DNA from: Dryobates pubescens
Lineage: Eukaryota > Chordata > Aves > Piciformes > Picidae
Assembly (NCBI RefSeq): GCF_014839835.1
Contig: NC_071632.1
Coordinates: forward strand, 20,044,487-20,108,486
Length of the DNA: 64,000 bases
Reading direction: 5' to 3'
Of this stretch, positions 63,021 to 64,000 are shown one piece after another. How positions within the stretch are numbered: the stretch's first letter is position 1; each line of letters begins with the position of its first letter. The notes beneath the pieces were generated by a model that made no database searches, was not told the origin of the DNA, and saw only the letters and a list, made by a program, of their open reading frames with translations. A program made the translations under genes and the position numbers.

Positions 63021-64000
63021 TCACTCATGAAGACCCCAGGGACCCCTGAGGGGCTTTGCTTTCCACCCATTCCCCTACAAACAAAACGTGGGTTCCTGTT
63101 CGAAGAAGAGTCCCCACGAATTTGCTCCTGGGTCAGACTCCTGCTCCTCCCAAGCCTCTGACCTCCAGGTGCCTGCAGCCACTTGTCTCATCCTTTGCAG
63201 GACAATAGAGAGGAAAGAGGAAGGTGGCTGCTGAGGCCAGTCAGCTTTGTCCCTTTGCTGTGCAGTCAACCAGGCTTTAATGAGCTGCTCCCAAGCCTGC
63301 CTAACCTAACTCCTTCCCTTCCCTCCCCAATGCCACTAGCACACATTGTAGAGAAGGAGCACCAAGCTGCAGAACAGCCTGAGGAGGATCCCAGCGGAGG
63401 GAGAGTCTTTTTGCTGGGGTTTTAACCCCTGCTTGGAGCCCAAAGGTTGGAACAGGCCCCCAGCAGCCAGCAAAAACCCACCCGTGGGCACTTCCAGAGC
63501 TGCAGCACATTTTCCACTGGAATGCTGGCCTTGGTGGAAAGCTCCTTTTTCTGGCAAAAATAAAAGGTTTCCAAGGGAAGCTTCTTGGCCAGAGCAATTT
63601 TCCACTAGGAAACCCGAAGTGACTGCTCCCCCCACGGAAGCTGTGTGAAGGGAGAGAAGCCTTTGGCTGCTGGCAGGCCAAAAGAGAGCTTTTCTTTTGG
63701 CTGCCCTGCAGATGGAGGGTTTTATGGAAAGCCCTCCTGACAGAGTTTCCATGCTCAACATTTTCTCCCAATCTGGTGAGTGGGGAAGGGGTTGTTTGTT
63801 TTTTCAAGCCTGTATTTTTCTCCCCAGAGGAGAGGCTTTTCTTTCCAAGCCAGGCCCTAAACCGTGCCAGCCCCTTCTTGCCCCACCAACACCTAAACTC
63901 TCAATGAACTGGCCAGCCAGCTGGGCAAAGAGGAGGCAAAGGCTTTGTGATCTCCAAGGTAGGTGAAGTATCCTATGGAACTGCACTGCTTTACATAGGA
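63021..64000. other. ALS2CL intron, unassigned
   Basis: Searched by eye on the minus strand for the preceding MORN exon; none found. A 168-codon minus ORF (63,301-63,807) has no recognised similarity. Confidence 0.4.

Noticed and set aside
63301-63807. 168-codon minus ORF as a missing ALS2CL exon
   Set aside because: No similarity to MORN or RhoGEF/PH parts of ALS2CL and no matching phase-0 donor found.
1-64000. CRISPR arrays, bacterial operons, prophage or other microbial systems
   Set aside because: Regular short repeats are all microsatellites or CR1 tails; genes are spliced vertebrate genes.
1-64000. Retrovirus-like or other LTR elements
   Set aside because: No paired long terminal repeats or recognisable element proteins were seen; mobile sequence here is CR1. 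Old unrecognised fragments cannot be excluded by eye.

Overview
The window looks like bird nuclear DNA. It holds three vertebrate genes with ordinary exon-intron structure, no bacterial-style operons, and about 60-70 fragments of CR1, the dominant avian LINE. By my rough addition CR1 covers about a third of the sequence, far above the usual avian load. That points to Piciformes (woodpeckers and relatives), known for a CR1 expansion; this lineage call is inference.

Layout. Positions 1-12,900: no host gene recognised; CR1 fragments, long pyrimidine/purine microsatellites (1,995-2,431; 8,378-8,690; 10,120-11,050), an 18-bp minisatellite and a trinucleotide array. Positions 12,900-about 37,520, minus strand: SNAP47, a Qbc-SNARE, with five coding exons (33,689-33,623; 29,246-28,691; 25,840-25,356; 20,838-20,714; 13,046-12,900; 459 codons plus stop) and a non-coding first exon in a CpG island. 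Positions about 37,590-45,293, plus strand: JMJD4, a JmjC 2-oxoglutarate oxygenase, six coding exons, 427 codons plus stop. SNAP47 and JMJD4 are head to head and appear to share the CpG-island promoter at about 37.2-37.95 kb. Positions 49,095-62,708, minus strand: the 3' part of ALS2CL (twelve coding exons, the last 432 codons: end of the MORN region, linker and VPS9 domain). Its 5' half lies beyond the right edge. JMJD4 and ALS2CL converge tail to tail.

The genes do not form a pathway: SNAP47 acts in membrane fusion, JMJD4 hydroxylates the translation termination factor eRF1, and ALS2CL acts on Rab5 endosomes. The main interest is how CR1 has shaped the locus. One CR1 tail forms the polypyrimidine tract of an ALS2CL acceptor, several same-sense CR1 3' ends lie just upstream of other acceptors, CR1 tails have grown into pentanucleotide arrays, and there are nested and inverted CR1 pairs. 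I saw no bacterial-type system, CRISPR, tRNA/rRNA gene or recognisable retrovirus-like element. All coordinates were read by eye; CR1 limits are accurate to about 10-30 bases.
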